Assembly: GCF_000427465.1 (NCBI RefSeq)
Contig: NZ_ATYB01000014.1
Location: forward strand, 1,821,570 to 1,885,569
Length of the DNA: 64,000 nucleotides
From: Sinorhizobium arboris LMG 14919
GTDB lineage: Bacteria > Pseudomonadota > Alphaproteobacteria > Rhizobiales > Rhizobiaceae
Reading direction: 5' to 3'
Shown here: piece by piece, positions 44,917-52,651 of the stretch
How positions within the stretch are numbered: the stretch's first letter is position 1
How the letters are laid out: each line of letters starts with the position of its first letter
Program-made: the position numbers and the translations under genes
Notes under the pieces: generated by a model
Seen by the model: the letters and a program-made list of their open reading frames with translations, nothing else
Database searches by the model: none
What the model was told of the DNA's origin: nothing

Positions 44917-44937
44917 ATGCGCCAACGGCTGGCGCAT
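44917..44937. promoter_or_regulatory. Inverted repeat ATGCGCCA-N5-TGGCGCAT
   Basis: Eight-base perfect arms with a five-base spacer, between mttB and the corrinoid gene. The 21-base dyad is a good size for a dimeric regulator. Confidence 0.5.
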
Positions 44938-45123
44938 CTTAGACACTCGATGTGCAGCCCTTCCTACCGCAATACCTTGAGCACGGATCTTTCGGCTCCT
45001 TCACCTCAGGACCGTGCACTGCCACTCTAACGCCTTGAAGTGCTGCATAATTTTACCGGCCACCGATCCGGACCGCGGAATGATGCGTTACCATTACCGT
45101 GTGGGGGCATTTACGCGGGCGCC

Positions 45124-45149
45124 GTCGTTTTTCATCATATGCGACGTCG
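45124..45149 (+). promoter_or_regulatory. Shared promoter motif, copy A
   Basis: GTCGTTTTT-N3-CATAT-N2-GACGTCG, about 118-143 bases upstream of the corrinoid protein ATG. The same pattern with the same spacing occurs at 49149-49174 upstream of the virulence factor/metV/metF operon. Confidence 0.6.
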
Positions 45150-45266
45150 CTTTCAACAAGAGATTTTTAGGTCTAGCCCGCTAAGGATTGGGCAACGCGT
45201 CCGGATTGTGCCCTCTCTCGTGCCACCCGCGCGAAACGATTGTGCCAGGAACCGAGGAACCCAACT

Positions 45267-45965
45267 ATGGCAGACGATGAAATCATTCTCGAGGACCTTT
45301 CCGACGAGGAACTCGTGCAGCAGATGCATGACGACCTTTATGACGGTCTGAAGGAGGAAATCGAGGAAGGGACGCGTATCCTCCTCAAGCGCGGCTGGAC
45401 GCCTTACGACATCCTGACCCAGGCCCTGGTCGAAGGCATGCGTATCGTCGGCATCGACTTCCGCGACGGCATTCTCTTCGTTCCGGAAGTGCTGCTGTCC
45501 GCCAATGCGATGAAGGCCGGCATGTCCATCCTGCGCCCGCTGCTTGCCGAAACCGGTGCGCCGAAGCTCGGCAAGATGGTGATCGGCACGGTCAAGGGCG
45601 ACATTCACGATATCGGCAAGAACCTGGTTGGCATGATGATGGAAGGCGCCGGTTTCGACGTCGTCGACCTCGGCATCAACAACCCGGTCGAAAACTACCT
45701 CGAAGCGCTCGAGCGCGAGAAGCCGGACATCCTCGGCATGTCTGCCCTGCTCACGACCACCATGCCCTACATGAAGGTCGTCATCGACACGATGAAGGAA
45801 AAGGGACTGCGCGACGAATACGTCGTCCTCGTCGGCGGTGCGCCGCTTAACGAGGAATTCGGCAAGGCCGTCGGGGCGGACGCCTACTGCCGCGATGCCG
45901 CCGTAGCCGTCGAGACCGCCAAGGACTACATGAAGCGCAAGCACAATCAGCTCGCAGCCGGCTGA
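45267..45965 (+). CDS. Corrinoid protein (MtbC/MtgC-like B12-binding methyl carrier)
   Basis: 232 residues. N-terminal helical cap domain (LVQQMHDDLYDGLKEEIEEG to about residue 90), then a Rossmann-like B12 domain with the lower-ligand motif GDIHDIGKNLVGMMMEGAGF, cobalt-ligating His114. It accepts a methyl group from the MttB-family protein and passes it to the methyl-THF methyltransferase at 51329. ATG 45267 chosen. The gene is divergent from mttB and ends at a strong terminator. Confidence 0.93.
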   Translation: MADDEIILEDLSDEELVQQMHDDLYDGLKEEIEEGTRILLKRGWTPYDILTQALVEGMRIVGIDFRDGILFVPEVLLSANAMKAGMSILRPLLAETGAPKLGKMVIGTVKGDIHDIGKNLVGMMMEGAGFDVVDLGINNPVENYLEALEREKPDILGMSALLTTTMPYMKVVIDTMKEKGLRDEYVVLVGGAPLNEEFGKAVGADAYCRDAAVAVETAKDYMKRKHNQLAAG

Positions 45966-45983
45966 GACGATTTTGAAATGAAA

Positions 45984-46020
45984 AAAAGCCGGCTGCGGGT
46001 GAACCTCGCAGCCGGCTTTT
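45984..46020. terminator. Bidirectional intrinsic terminator
   Basis: Fourteen-base-pair stem AAAAGCCGGCTGCG / CGCAGCCGGCTTTT with a nine-base loop. T-rich on the plus strand (TTTTCTGTTTTTT) and, on the minus strand, followed by seven T. It separates the corrinoid gene from the convergent entericidin-like gene. Confidence 0.9.
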
Positions 46021-46066
46021 CTGTTTTTTGGAGAGAGTGTGGATGTCATCCACTACTGCGTAGCCG

Positions 46067-46225
46067 TCAGTTGGCGGCCCTGGCGACTCGTTGGCCGGCT
46101 CCCTGTGTGGCGTTTACGGCATTTGCAGTATCCTGCCCCACGCCGCGGATCGTGTTTGCGCAGGAACTCAGGGTTGCCAGCGCTATCAGAACGGCTCCGA
46201 TGGTCGCGATGGATTTTGTCGTCAT
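46067..46225 (-). CDS. Entericidin A/B family lipoprotein (first copy)
   Basis: 52 residues. Signal peptide with lipobox LSSC (MTTKSIATIGAVLIALATLS, Cys22), then NTIRGVGQDTANAVNATQGA typical of entericidins. ATG 46223-46225 has AAGGA upstream. Small membrane-anchored stress lipoprotein. It converges on the corrinoid gene terminator and is divergent from DUF1638, with 39 bases between starts. A second copy is at 47896. Confidence 0.85.
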   Translation of the reverse strand: MTTKSIATIGAVLIALATLSSCANTIRGVGQDTANAVNATQGAGQRVARAAN

Positions 46226-46264
46226 GACCGTGATTCCTTTGTGTTGATGCAAGGCGGAATAAAG

Positions 46265-46885
46265 ATGGAAAACGCAACGTCGGCAAGAGAACGTGCACAA
46301 CCGAAGAAAGTTCATGTCATTGGTTGCGGCGCGATCGCGCGCGAGATTCTTGCCGTCTGCGAAGCCAACGGACTCGACCATATCGAACTCAACTGTCTGC
46401 CTGCCATCTGGCACAACACGCCGGAGAAGATCACGCCGGGCCTGCGAGAGGCGGTCGCCCGTGCGCGCGCACAGGGTTTTGAGCGTATCTTCATCGCCTA
46501 TGCCGATTGCGGCACCGGCGGCCTTATAGACCGGCTCTGCGAAGAGGAAGGGGTGACGCGCATCCCAGGCCCGCATTGCTACTCGTTCTTCGCCGGAAAC
46601 GCGGACTTTGCGGCCCGCTGGGACGACGACATCACTGCCTTCTTCCTGACCGATTTCCTTGCCCGACAGTTCGAGGCTTTCGTCATCGAGCCGCTAGGCC
46701 TCGACCGGCATCCGGAGCTGCGCGACATGTATTTCGGCCACTACCGCAAGCTTGTCTATCTCTCGCAGCATGAGGATCCGGTTTTGCAGGAAAAGGCCCG
46801 CCGCGCCGCCGCTACTCTCGGACTCGAATACGAGTACCGCTACACCGGCTACGGCGATCTCACCACTTCGCTGATTGAGGCTTGA
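46265..46885 (+). CDS. DUF1638 family protein
   Basis: 206 residues. Starts KKVHVIGCGAIAREILAVCE, then HIELNCLPAIWHNTPEKITP, GFERIFIAYADCGTGGLIDR and RIPGPHCYSFFAG. Conserved Cys and His residues (GCGA, ADCGTGG, GPHCYSF) suggest metal or cofactor binding. ATG 46265 has AAGGCGG upstream. DUF1638 has no firmly assigned function, but genes of this family recur near MttB-type methyltransferases and corrinoid proteins, as here. Confidence 0.85.
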   Translation: MENATSARERAQPKKVHVIGCGAIAREILAVCEANGLDHIELNCLPAIWHNTPEKITPGLREAVARARAQGFERIFIAYADCGTGGLIDRLCEEEGVTRIPGPHCYSFFAGNADFAARWDDDITAFFLTDFLARQFEAFVIEPLGLDRHPELRDMYFGHYRKLVYLSQHEDPVLQEKARRAAATLGLEYEYRYTGYGDLTTSLIEA

Positions 46886-47068
46886 TCCGCTCTCCGGCTC
46901 CGGCACTCGCGCCGCGTCGGCAGTGCGATGGCCCGGCGATCCCTCGGGATCGTTTGCAGTGCACAGCTTAAGGCTACGGTAACGCATCGGCGGCATATTT
47001 CCTGCGCTGACCTCCCGCGCAGCGCAACTCAAATCCCATCTGGCGCAACTTCTTATCGCGATCCGCTG

Positions 47069-47878
47069 ATGTGTTATGTGAAATCCGAAGACGGGGCGCT
47101 GTCGAGCGCTCAGGACGAGGGGCGCATCGTCGTAGTGACCGCCGGAGGCGACAATCCGAACATCATGATCAACGCCTTGGCTGCCCGCTTCACGAATCTT
47201 GCAGTTCTGCAGGAGGCGCCGGAATCGAAGGCGCTCTTCGTCAAGCGGCGTGCGCGCAAACTCGGATGGGTAATGGCACTCGGGCAGCTTGCGACGATGC
47301 TCGTCTCGCGCGTCGGCAAGCGCTTCACCCGGCGTCGGGCAGCCGCGATTCTTCGCGAGAATGGTGCGTCCGCTGCACCCAACCGGACGGTCCCCGTCCA
47401 CCGCGTTGCCTCGATCAACGACGCCGACGGCCACGCAACGCTTCAGCTACTGAAACCCGCCGTCCTCTTCCTTATCAGTTGCCGCATACTGAAGCCGGAA
47501 ACGCTTGCTGTGGTCAATTGTCCGATCCTGAATTTCCATGCCGGCATCAACCCGCAATATCGCGGCTTGATGGGAGGCTACTGGGCGCTGGCCAACAACG
47601 ATCCCGAGAATTTCGGCGCGACCGTCCATCTCGTCGACGAAGGCGTTGACACCGGCGGCATCCTCTATCAATCGCGGCAGGCGCCGAGCCGCGCCGACAC
47701 GATCCACACCTACCCCCTCCTCCAGACAGCCGCCTCAACCGACATCGCCATCCGGGCGGTCGAGGACGCTCTTGCCGGCACACTGCGCCGGATTGCCGTC
47801 GCGGCCCCGTCGCGGCAGTGGTACCATCCCCCAATCTGGACTTGGCTCTGGAATGGCCTGCGGCACGGCCGGTGGTAG
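47069..47878 (+). CDS. Formyltransferase-fold protein
   Basis: 269 residues. The central and C-terminal part resembles methionyl-tRNA/GAR formyltransferases: VVNCPILNFHAGINPQYRGL has the Asn and His of the catalytic motif, and GATVHLVDEGVDTGGILYQS the conserved Asp. The N-terminus (RIVVVTAGGDNPNIMINALA) is not a normal tRNA-formyltransferase start. Family members of this size often modify sugars or amino acids using formyl-THF. ATG 47069 is likely, with a weak ribosome site. Its link to the one-carbon cluster is possible but not shown. Confidence 0.78.
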   Translation: MCYVKSEDGALSSAQDEGRIVVVTAGGDNPNIMINALAARFTNLAVLQEAPESKALFVKRRARKLGWVMALGQLATMLVSRVGKRFTRRRAAAILRENGASAAPNRTVPVHRVASINDADGHATLQLLKPAVLFLISCRILKPETLAVVNCPILNFHAGINPQYRGLMGGYWALANNDPENFGATVHLVDEGVDTGGILYQSRQAPSRADTIHTYPLLQTAASTDIAIRAVEDALAGTLRRIAVAAPSRQWYHPPIWTWLWNGLRHGRW

Positions 47879-47895
47879 GCACGGGGCCTGCCTGC

Positions 47896-48042
47896 TTACT
47901 GCGCCCCCGCACTCAAAACCCGGTGGGTCGCCCGGTCGACGGCATGGCCAGTTTGCCTGCTGTCTTCCCTGAATCCCCGTGCCGTGTTGGCGCAGGACGA
48001 CGCGAAGATCAGGATCAGAACTGCAATGACGGTCTTCGACAT
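47896..48042 (-). CDS. Entericidin A/B family lipoprotein (second copy)
   Basis: 48 residues. MSKTVIAVLILIFASSCANT has the lipobox ASSC (Cys17), followed by ARGFREDSRQTGHAVDRATH. ATG 48040-48042 has GAGGG upstream. Same architecture as the gene at 46067 but clearly diverged in sequence. Confidence 0.82.
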   Translation of the reverse strand: MSKTVIAVLILIFASSCANTARGFREDSRQTGHAVDRATHRVLSAGAQ

Positions 48043-48188
48043 GACACCCTCGGAAACGGACCGGCAATCCAAGGATGAGATGATCCGTGCCTGCGAAAAA
48101 TCAAGCGCAGTGAGCAAGCTTGTCTTTAGCCGACAGATGGACGAATATTAGCTATACCTCATATCAAATCCGGTGATCGGAGAACGTC

Positions 48189-48356
48189 ATGACCGGCAGC
48201 AGATCATCGATCGTCGCAGCCGCGCTGGTCCTGTTGACGATAGCGGGCTGCATGAGCAGCCAGTCCGCCCGGAACAGCATGAGCCCTCAACAAAGCGGTG
48301 GCGGCTCCGGTAGCGGCAGCATGGGCGGTTCCGGCGGCGGCAGTTCCGGCTATTGA
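48189..48356 (+). CDS. Small Gly/Ser-rich lipoprotein
   Basis: 55 residues: MTGSRSSIVAAALVLLTIAG with a lipobox TIAGC (Cys21), then a Ser/Gln/Asn stretch and a Gly/Ser-rich tail ending GSSGY. Upstream GGAG at 48178-48182 suits the ATG. Probably a small outer-membrane lipoprotein of unknown role; similar short ones are common in Rhizobiaceae. Confidence 0.65.
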   Translation: MTGSRSSIVAAALVLLTIAGCMSSQSARNSMSPQQSGGGSGSGSMGGSGGGSSGY

Positions 48357-48357
48357 G

Positions 48358-48396
48358 CGGATCTCCGGTCGAATCTACGGATCTCCGGTCGAATCT
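48358..48396. repeat. Two tandem copies of a 19/20-base unit
   Basis: CGGATCTCCGGTCGAATCT occurs at 48358-48376 and again at 48378-48396, separated by one base, directly after the small lipoprotein stop. Confidence 0.85.
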
Positions 48397-48467
48397 GAAG
48401 TCAACGTCCGATGAAAAAAGGCGGGCTGTCCCTCCGCGCGTTGCCGGAGGGACAGCACTTGACGACC

Positions 48468-48935
48468 TCAGTAATAAGGCGAATAGCACTGCCGCCTTGA
48501 GCCGCCGTAGGGCTGGTAGGAATTGTCCGCGGCGCGGTACGAGCGGTAGCGATCATAGCACCAGTTGACGTGACTTGCGGGCAGGCCCGGTGCCGCGTAG
48601 CGCGGCTCTGCGTAACGCGGCTGGGCGATAGCACCGCCGATAATCACACCGGCTCCAAAAGCTGCCAGAGGATACCACCAGCCGTCGCTGTGCCGGCGGT
48701 AGCCGTGGCGGTGATAGCTGTAGCCGCGATGCCCGTTATACCAGCCGCGACGGTTGCCGTGCCCGCGCCAGCCGTGCCGTGGACGATGTCTGTGACCATG
48801 CCAGCCGCGGTGGTCGACCGTCTGCACGTTGCTCGCCTGCGACACCGGAACGGTCGGGACGGGCATGGCTTGCGCAGGCGCATATCCGGTGAAAGCCGTC
48901 GCGACCGCGAGCAACAGGATCCCAATCTTCTTCAT
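48468..48935 (-). CDS. BA14K family secreted protein
   Basis: 155 residues. Signal peptide [23 protein letters not shown], a His/Arg/Gly-rich central region ([20 protein letters not shown]), a hydrophobic segment ([18 protein letters not shown]) and the BA14K C-terminus [20 protein letters not shown] ending RQCYSPYY. The family was named for a Brucella immunogen. The His-rich part may bind metal. Probably envelope-associated. Confidence 0.9.
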   Translation of the reverse strand: MKKIGILLLAVATAFTGYAPAQAMPVPTVPVSQASNVQTVDHRGWHGHRHRPRHGWRGHGNRRGWYNGHRGYSYHRHGYRRHSDGWWYPLAAFGAGVIIGGAIAQPRYAEPRYAAPGLPASHVNWCYDRYRSYRAADNSYQPYGGSRRQCYSPYY

Positions 48936-49238
48936 CTCTTACCTATCTGTTCGAATGGATCAGAGCTTTGCCGCCGACTAGGTGAACGCGCCGTGAATGC
49001 AAAATTCATGATATTCTTAAAAGACATCCGAAAGCCCGTTTCATGCGTCTTCCGGCTTTTTGTTGCCACCGGCAAGGCAGCAATTTCGCCGCCCCGGCGC
49101 ATGCGGCGCGCTCCCCGAGCGCAAGGTGCGGATGCGCGACTGTGCAGCGTCGTTTTTGGACATATCGGACGTCGTGGCAAGGTGAGCCATGGCGCGTGGA
49201 CATGCGCATTGTCGCCCTTATAGGAGAACAGGAAACCG
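48936..49238. other. Promoter region of the virulence factor/metV/metF operon
   Basis: About 300 bases without a gene. It contains copy B of the shared motif (49149-49174) and a weak AAAGCC/GGCTTT hairpin near 49031-49066. TTGCCACC is not repeated elsewhere in the window. Confidence 0.5.
49149..49174 (+). promoter_or_regulatory. Shared promoter motif, copy B
   Basis: GTCGTTTTT-N3-CATAT-N2-GACGTCG, 65-90 bases upstream of the virulence factor ATG. Identical to copy A (45124-45149) at 21 of 26 positions with identical spacing. Confidence 0.6.
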
Positions 49239-49541
49239 ATGGCAGACCGCATTATCGTCTACTGGCGCGATATCCCCGCGCAAGTCATCATCAAGCAGGG
49301 CCGCAAGACCGCCAAGCGCGAACTCTCGCTGCGCTTCACCGAAGCGATCGACATGTGCGCCATGCGTACCGGCGCCGCCGAGACCGACGACTATCTTGCC
49401 GAATGGCGCAAGGCCGATCCCGTACCCGTCTCCGACGACATCGAGGCGGAGGCCGACAAGGCGGCGGCCGAACTCGAAGCTGCCTATGACCGGGAGCGGC
49501 TCGTCGCACTCGTCAAGGCCGGAGGCCGGGACCATGCCTGA
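49239..49541 (+). CDS. Virulence factor family small protein
   Basis: 100 residues: ADRIIVYWRDIPAQVIIKQG, AKRELSLRFTEAIDMCAMRT, TDDYLAEWRKADPVPVSDDI, then a Glu/Ala-rich helix. It matches what is usually annotated as the small 'virulence factor' family, although no virulence role follows. The stop overlaps the start of the MetV-like gene, so the two are translationally coupled. Given the coupling it is probably a partner or regulator of the MetV-MetF pair. Confidence 0.8.
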   Translation: MADRIIVYWRDIPAQVIIKQGRKTAKRELSLRFTEAIDMCAMRTGAAETDDYLAEWRKADPVPVSDDIEAEADKAAAELEAAYDRERLVALVKAGGRDHA

Positions 49542-50121
49542 TCCGAAGGTCGTGACCGGCAACGCCCGGTCAGCAAGCAAGGCGGCGACGGGCGCCTATA
49601 CGCCTCAGGGCGTGTCACCCAGCCGCCGTTCGCGTCACAAGTATACGGTGCGCCTGTGGGCCGTGCGCAATTCGCGTTTCTTCGAATGGTTCTACAATCG
49701 CTTTGCCGACATCTTTCTGCTGCTGCATCCGCTGTGGAACGCAATCGGCTACAACCGGGTTGAAAGGCCCGTGACCTTCGTCGAGCGCCACGTCAAGGGC
49801 TTCCTGTTCGACTGTCGCATGTGCGGCCAGTGCGCGCTGTCCTCTACCGGCATGTCCTGCCCCATGAACTGTCCGAAGCAGCTCAGGAACGGTCCCTGCG
49901 GTGGCGTGCGGGCAAACGGCAATTGCGAGGTGGAGCCGGACATGCCCTGCGTGTGGGTACAGGCGTGGAAGGGGTCGCAGAATATGGTGAAGGGCGACGC
50001 GATCATGAACGTGCAGAAGCCGGTCAACCAGTCGCTGCGCGAAACCTCGTCCTGGTTGCGGGTGACGGCCGAAGCCGCGGCCGCTCGCGAATCGGCGAAG
50101 AAGGAAGGCCAGCAGCAATGA
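49534..50121 (+). CDS. MetV-like methylene-THF reductase C-terminal domain protein
   Basis: 195 residues with the Cys-rich MTHFR_C motif: FDCRMCGQCALSSTGMSCPM, NCPKQLRNGPCGGVRANGNC, ending MPCVWVQAW. This domain carries zinc or Fe-S and in acetogens is the separate subunit MetV beside MetF. An aromatic N-terminal segment (RFFEWFYNRFADIFLLLHPL) may contact a membrane or partner. Its stop overlaps the metF ATG (ATGA). It probably forms a complex with the MetF-like protein that follows. Confidence 0.85.
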   Translation: MPDPKVVTGNARSASKAATGAYTPQGVSPSRRSRHKYTVRLWAVRNSRFFEWFYNRFADIFLLLHPLWNAIGYNRVERPVTFVERHVKGFLFDCRMCGQCALSSTGMSCPMNCPKQLRNGPCGGVRANGNCEVEPDMPCVWVQAWKGSQNMVKGDAIMNVQKPVNQSLRETSSWLRVTAEAAAARESAKKEGQQQ

Positions 50122-51221
50122 GCCCGGACATCAATCCTTTCGATCCGGGCGCACCGCTCGATCCCTTGCCCGGCCATTCCTCTCGCGGGCGGTTGGAGCG
50201 TGTGCTGCGCCGCGGCGAGTTCGCGGTGACGGCCGAGCTCAATCCGCCCGACAGTGCCGATCCCCACGATGTCTACGAGCGCGCGGCAATCTTCGACGGG
50301 TGGGTGGATGGCATCAATGCGGTCGACGCATCCGGCGCCAACTGCCACATGTCCTCCGTCGGCATCTGCGCGCTCCTGACGCGCATGGGCTATGCGCCAA
50401 TCATGCAGATCGCCTGCCGGGACAAGAACCGCATCGCGATCCAGGGGGACGTACTCGGCGCCTCGGCCATGGGCGTCCAGAACATCATGTGCCTGACCGG
50501 CGACGGAGTGCAGGCGGGCGATCAGCCCGGGGCCAAGCCGGTGTTCGATCTCGACTGCATGTCGCTGCTCGAGACAGTGCGCATCATGCGCGACAATTCC
50601 AAGTTCCTTTCGGGCCGCAAGCTGACGACGCCACCCCAGGTATTCCTCGGAGCGGCAATCAACCCCTTCGCCCCGCCCTATGATTTCCGCCCCTACCGCC
50701 TCGCCAAGAAGATCGAGGCCGGCGCACAATTCGTCCAGAGCCAGTATTGCTTCGACATTCCGATGTTCCGTGAATACATGAAGAAGGTGCGCGATCTCGG
50801 TCTTCACGAGAAGTGCTATATCCTGGTCGGCGTCGGGCCGATGGCTTCTGCCAAGACCGCCCGCTGGATCCGCTCCAACGTTCCGGGCATCCACATTCCG
50901 GACAGCATCATCCAACGGCTCGAGGGCGCCCAGGACCAGAAGAAGGAAGGCAAGCGGCTCTGCATCGATATTATGAACGAAGTGAAGGAGATCGAAGGCG
51001 TCTCAGGCGTCCACGTCATGGCCTATCGCCAGGAGGAATACGTCGCCGAAATCGTCCATGAATCTGGTGTCCTGAAGGGCCGCAGGCCCTGGAAGCGCGA
51101 ATCCGCGCCCACCGATGCGCTGGTAGCCGAGCGGCTTGAGCATATCCGCGAAGGCATAGAGGAAAACCAGCAGAAGATGGCCGAGGCCGCCGCGCACCAC
51201 CCGCATGAGACAAAGCCGTGA
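50118..51221 (+). CDS. MetF-like methylenetetrahydrofolate reductase
   Basis: 367 residues of TIM-barrel flavoprotein type: GEFAVTAELNPPDSADPHDV, NCHMSSVGICALLTRMGYAP, NIMCLTGDGVQAGDQPGAKP, GAQFVQSQYCFDIPMFREYM. The LTGD and QYCFD motifs are the folate/FAD site. Compared with housekeeping MetF it has a different N-terminus and is coupled to a MetV-like partner. In this setting it likely runs in the oxidative direction, turning methyl-THF derived from methylated amines into methylene-THF. Confidence 0.88.
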   Translation: MSPDINPFDPGAPLDPLPGHSSRGRLERVLRRGEFAVTAELNPPDSADPHDVYERAAIFDGWVDGINAVDASGANCHMSSVGICALLTRMGYAPIMQIACRDKNRIAIQGDVLGASAMGVQNIMCLTGDGVQAGDQPGAKPVFDLDCMSLLETVRIMRDNSKFLSGRKLTTPPQVFLGAAINPFAPPYDFRPYRLAKKIEAGAQFVQSQYCFDIPMFREYMKKVRDLGLHEKCYILVGVGPMASAKTARWIRSNVPGIHIPDSIIQRLEGAQDQKKEGKRLCIDIMNEVKEIEGVSGVHVMAYRQEEYVAEIVHESGVLKGRRPWKRESAPTDALVAERLEHIREGIEENQQKMAEAAAHHPHETKP

Positions 51222-51328
51222 ATCGACGGCCTTAGCAGAGGAAAACCGGCGCTTCGGCTCGTCCTGCGCCTTACAAACACAGAACGGCCCTATTACATAG
51301 GCCAACGCTCAGGATCAGAGGATCTTAT

Positions 51329-52291
51329 ATGACCCGCACCATCGTCGCCTCCGCCACCCGCGAGATCATCATCGGCTTCGACCAGCCCTTTTGCGTCATC
51401 GGAGAACGCATCAACCCGACCGGCCGTAAGAAGCTCGCCGCGGAGATGATCGAGGGCAACTTCGACACGGTTATCAAGGATGCGCTGGAGCAGGTCGCCG
51501 CCGGCGCGACGATGCTCGATGTCAATGCGGGCGTGACAGCGGTCAACCCCAACGAGACCGAACCGCCGCTCCTCGTCAAGACGCTGGAGATCGTTCAGGG
51601 CCTCGTCGACGTGCCGCTGTCGATCGACAGTTCGGTTACCGCCGCCATCGAGGCCGGCCTGCGCGTCGCGAAGGGCCGCCCGCTCGTCAACTCGGTGACC
51701 GGCGAGGAAGAAAAACTCGAGGCGATTCTGCCGCTCTGCAAGAAATATGATGTGCCGGTGGTGGCGATCTCCAATGACGAGACCGGCATTTCGATGGACC
51801 CGGACGTCCGCTTCGCGGTCGCCAAGAAGATCGTCGAGCGCGCCGCCGATTACGGCATCAAGCCGCATGACATCGTCGTCGATCCGCTGGTCATGCCGAT
51901 CGGCGCGCTGGGATCTGCCGGCCAGCAGGTCTTCGCACTGCTTCGCCGCCTTCGTGAAGAGCTCAAGGTCAACACCACCTGCGGCCTCTCCAACATCTCC
52001 TTCGGCCTGCCTCACCGCCATGGCATCAATGCCGGCTTCATCCCCATGGTTATCGGCGCCGGAATGACCTCGGCGATCATGAACCCCTGCCGCCCGCAGG
52101 AGATGGAGGCGGTTCGAGCCGCAAACGTGCTTAACGGCACCGATGCCAACTGCACCAACTGGATCATGACCTATCGCGACCACAAACCGGCCGAGGGCGG
52201 CCATGCCGTCGCGGCTGCAGCGGCACCGGCGGGTGCCGGCGGGCGGCGCGGCGGACGCGCGGCGCGAGCCGGCGTCGCGCGGGCGGAGTGA
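51329..52291 (+). CDS. Methyl-THF:corrinoid protein methyltransferase (AcsE/MtvA-like)
   Basis: 320-residue pterin-binding (DHPS-fold) TIM barrel: FCVIGERINPTGRKKLAAEM, AAGATMLDVNAGVTAVNPNE, VPVVAISNDETGISMDPDVR, CGLSNISFGLPHRHGINAGF. It moves the methyl group between tetrahydrofolate and a corrinoid protein. The C-terminus has an Ala/Gly/Arg-rich tail (VAAAAAPAGAGGRRGGRAAR). It is the missing link between the corrinoid carrier at 45267 and the MetF-like reductase. Confidence 0.9.
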   Translation: MTRTIVASATREIIIGFDQPFCVIGERINPTGRKKLAAEMIEGNFDTVIKDALEQVAAGATMLDVNAGVTAVNPNETEPPLLVKTLEIVQGLVDVPLSIDSSVTAAIEAGLRVAKGRPLVNSVTGEEEKLEAILPLCKKYDVPVVAISNDETGISMDPDVRFAVAKKIVERAADYGIKPHDIVVDPLVMPIGALGSAGQQVFALLRRLREELKVNTTCGLSNISFGLPHRHGINAGFIPMVIGAGMTSAIMNPCRPQEMEAVRAANVLNGTDANCTNWIMTYRDHKPAEGGHAVAAAAAPAGAGGRRGGRAARAGVARAE

Positions 52292-52293
52292 AG

Positions 52294-52632
52294 ATGGCAA
52301 AGCACCACTCCTTCGCCAGTGATCTGGCGGCGCTCTGGTTTCAGGCTCCGATGGTCATCGCCGCGCGCACGCAGGCGATGGTGGTGAGCGCGATCACCGG
52401 CTCGGCTACCGACTACGTCGAGGCAAGCCGGATGGTGACGGAAAAAATAGCGGCCGTCGCCGAAAGCGCCGTCGCCGCCAATGTCGCCCTGGTGAAGGAA
52501 GGAATGGTCGCGGCGGCGGCACTTGCCGCCGGAAAGCCAGGATCTGCCGCCGCGCACAACCGAATAGCGGCGGCGGCTGTTCGGCCCTATGCCAAGCGCG
52601 TGCGGGCAAACGCCCGCCGGCTCGCGAAATAA
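52294..52632 (+). CDS. Ala-rich helical protein of unknown function
   Basis: 112 residues, almost entirely helical and Ala/Val-rich: FASDLAALWFQAPMVIAART, TEKIAAVAESAVAANVALVK, GMVAAAALAAGKPGSAAAHN, with a basic tail. The composition resembles phasin-like or 'antifreeze-like' annotations in Rhizobiales. GTG 52288 overlaps the previous stop; I use ATG 52294 with GGAG seven bases upstream. It lies between two genes of the corrinoid system, so a structural or scaffold role is possible. Confidence 0.7.
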   Translation: MAKHHSFASDLAALWFQAPMVIAARTQAMVVSAITGSATDYVEASRMVTEKIAAVAESAVAANVALVKEGMVAAAALAAGKPGSAAAHNRIAAAAVRPYAKRVRANARRLAK

Positions 52633-52651
52633 TCTGCTGGCGAGACAGAAA

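Larger units (their letters stand above)
44746..45266. other. Divergent regulatory region, mttB / corrinoid protein gene
   Basis: 520 bases with no CDS. Contains two inverted repeats (44834-44881 and 44917-44937) nearer mttB and a GTCGTTTTT...GACGTCG motif (45124-45149) nearer the corrinoid gene. Long for an intergenic region, consistent with regulated expression in both directions. Confidence 0.65.
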
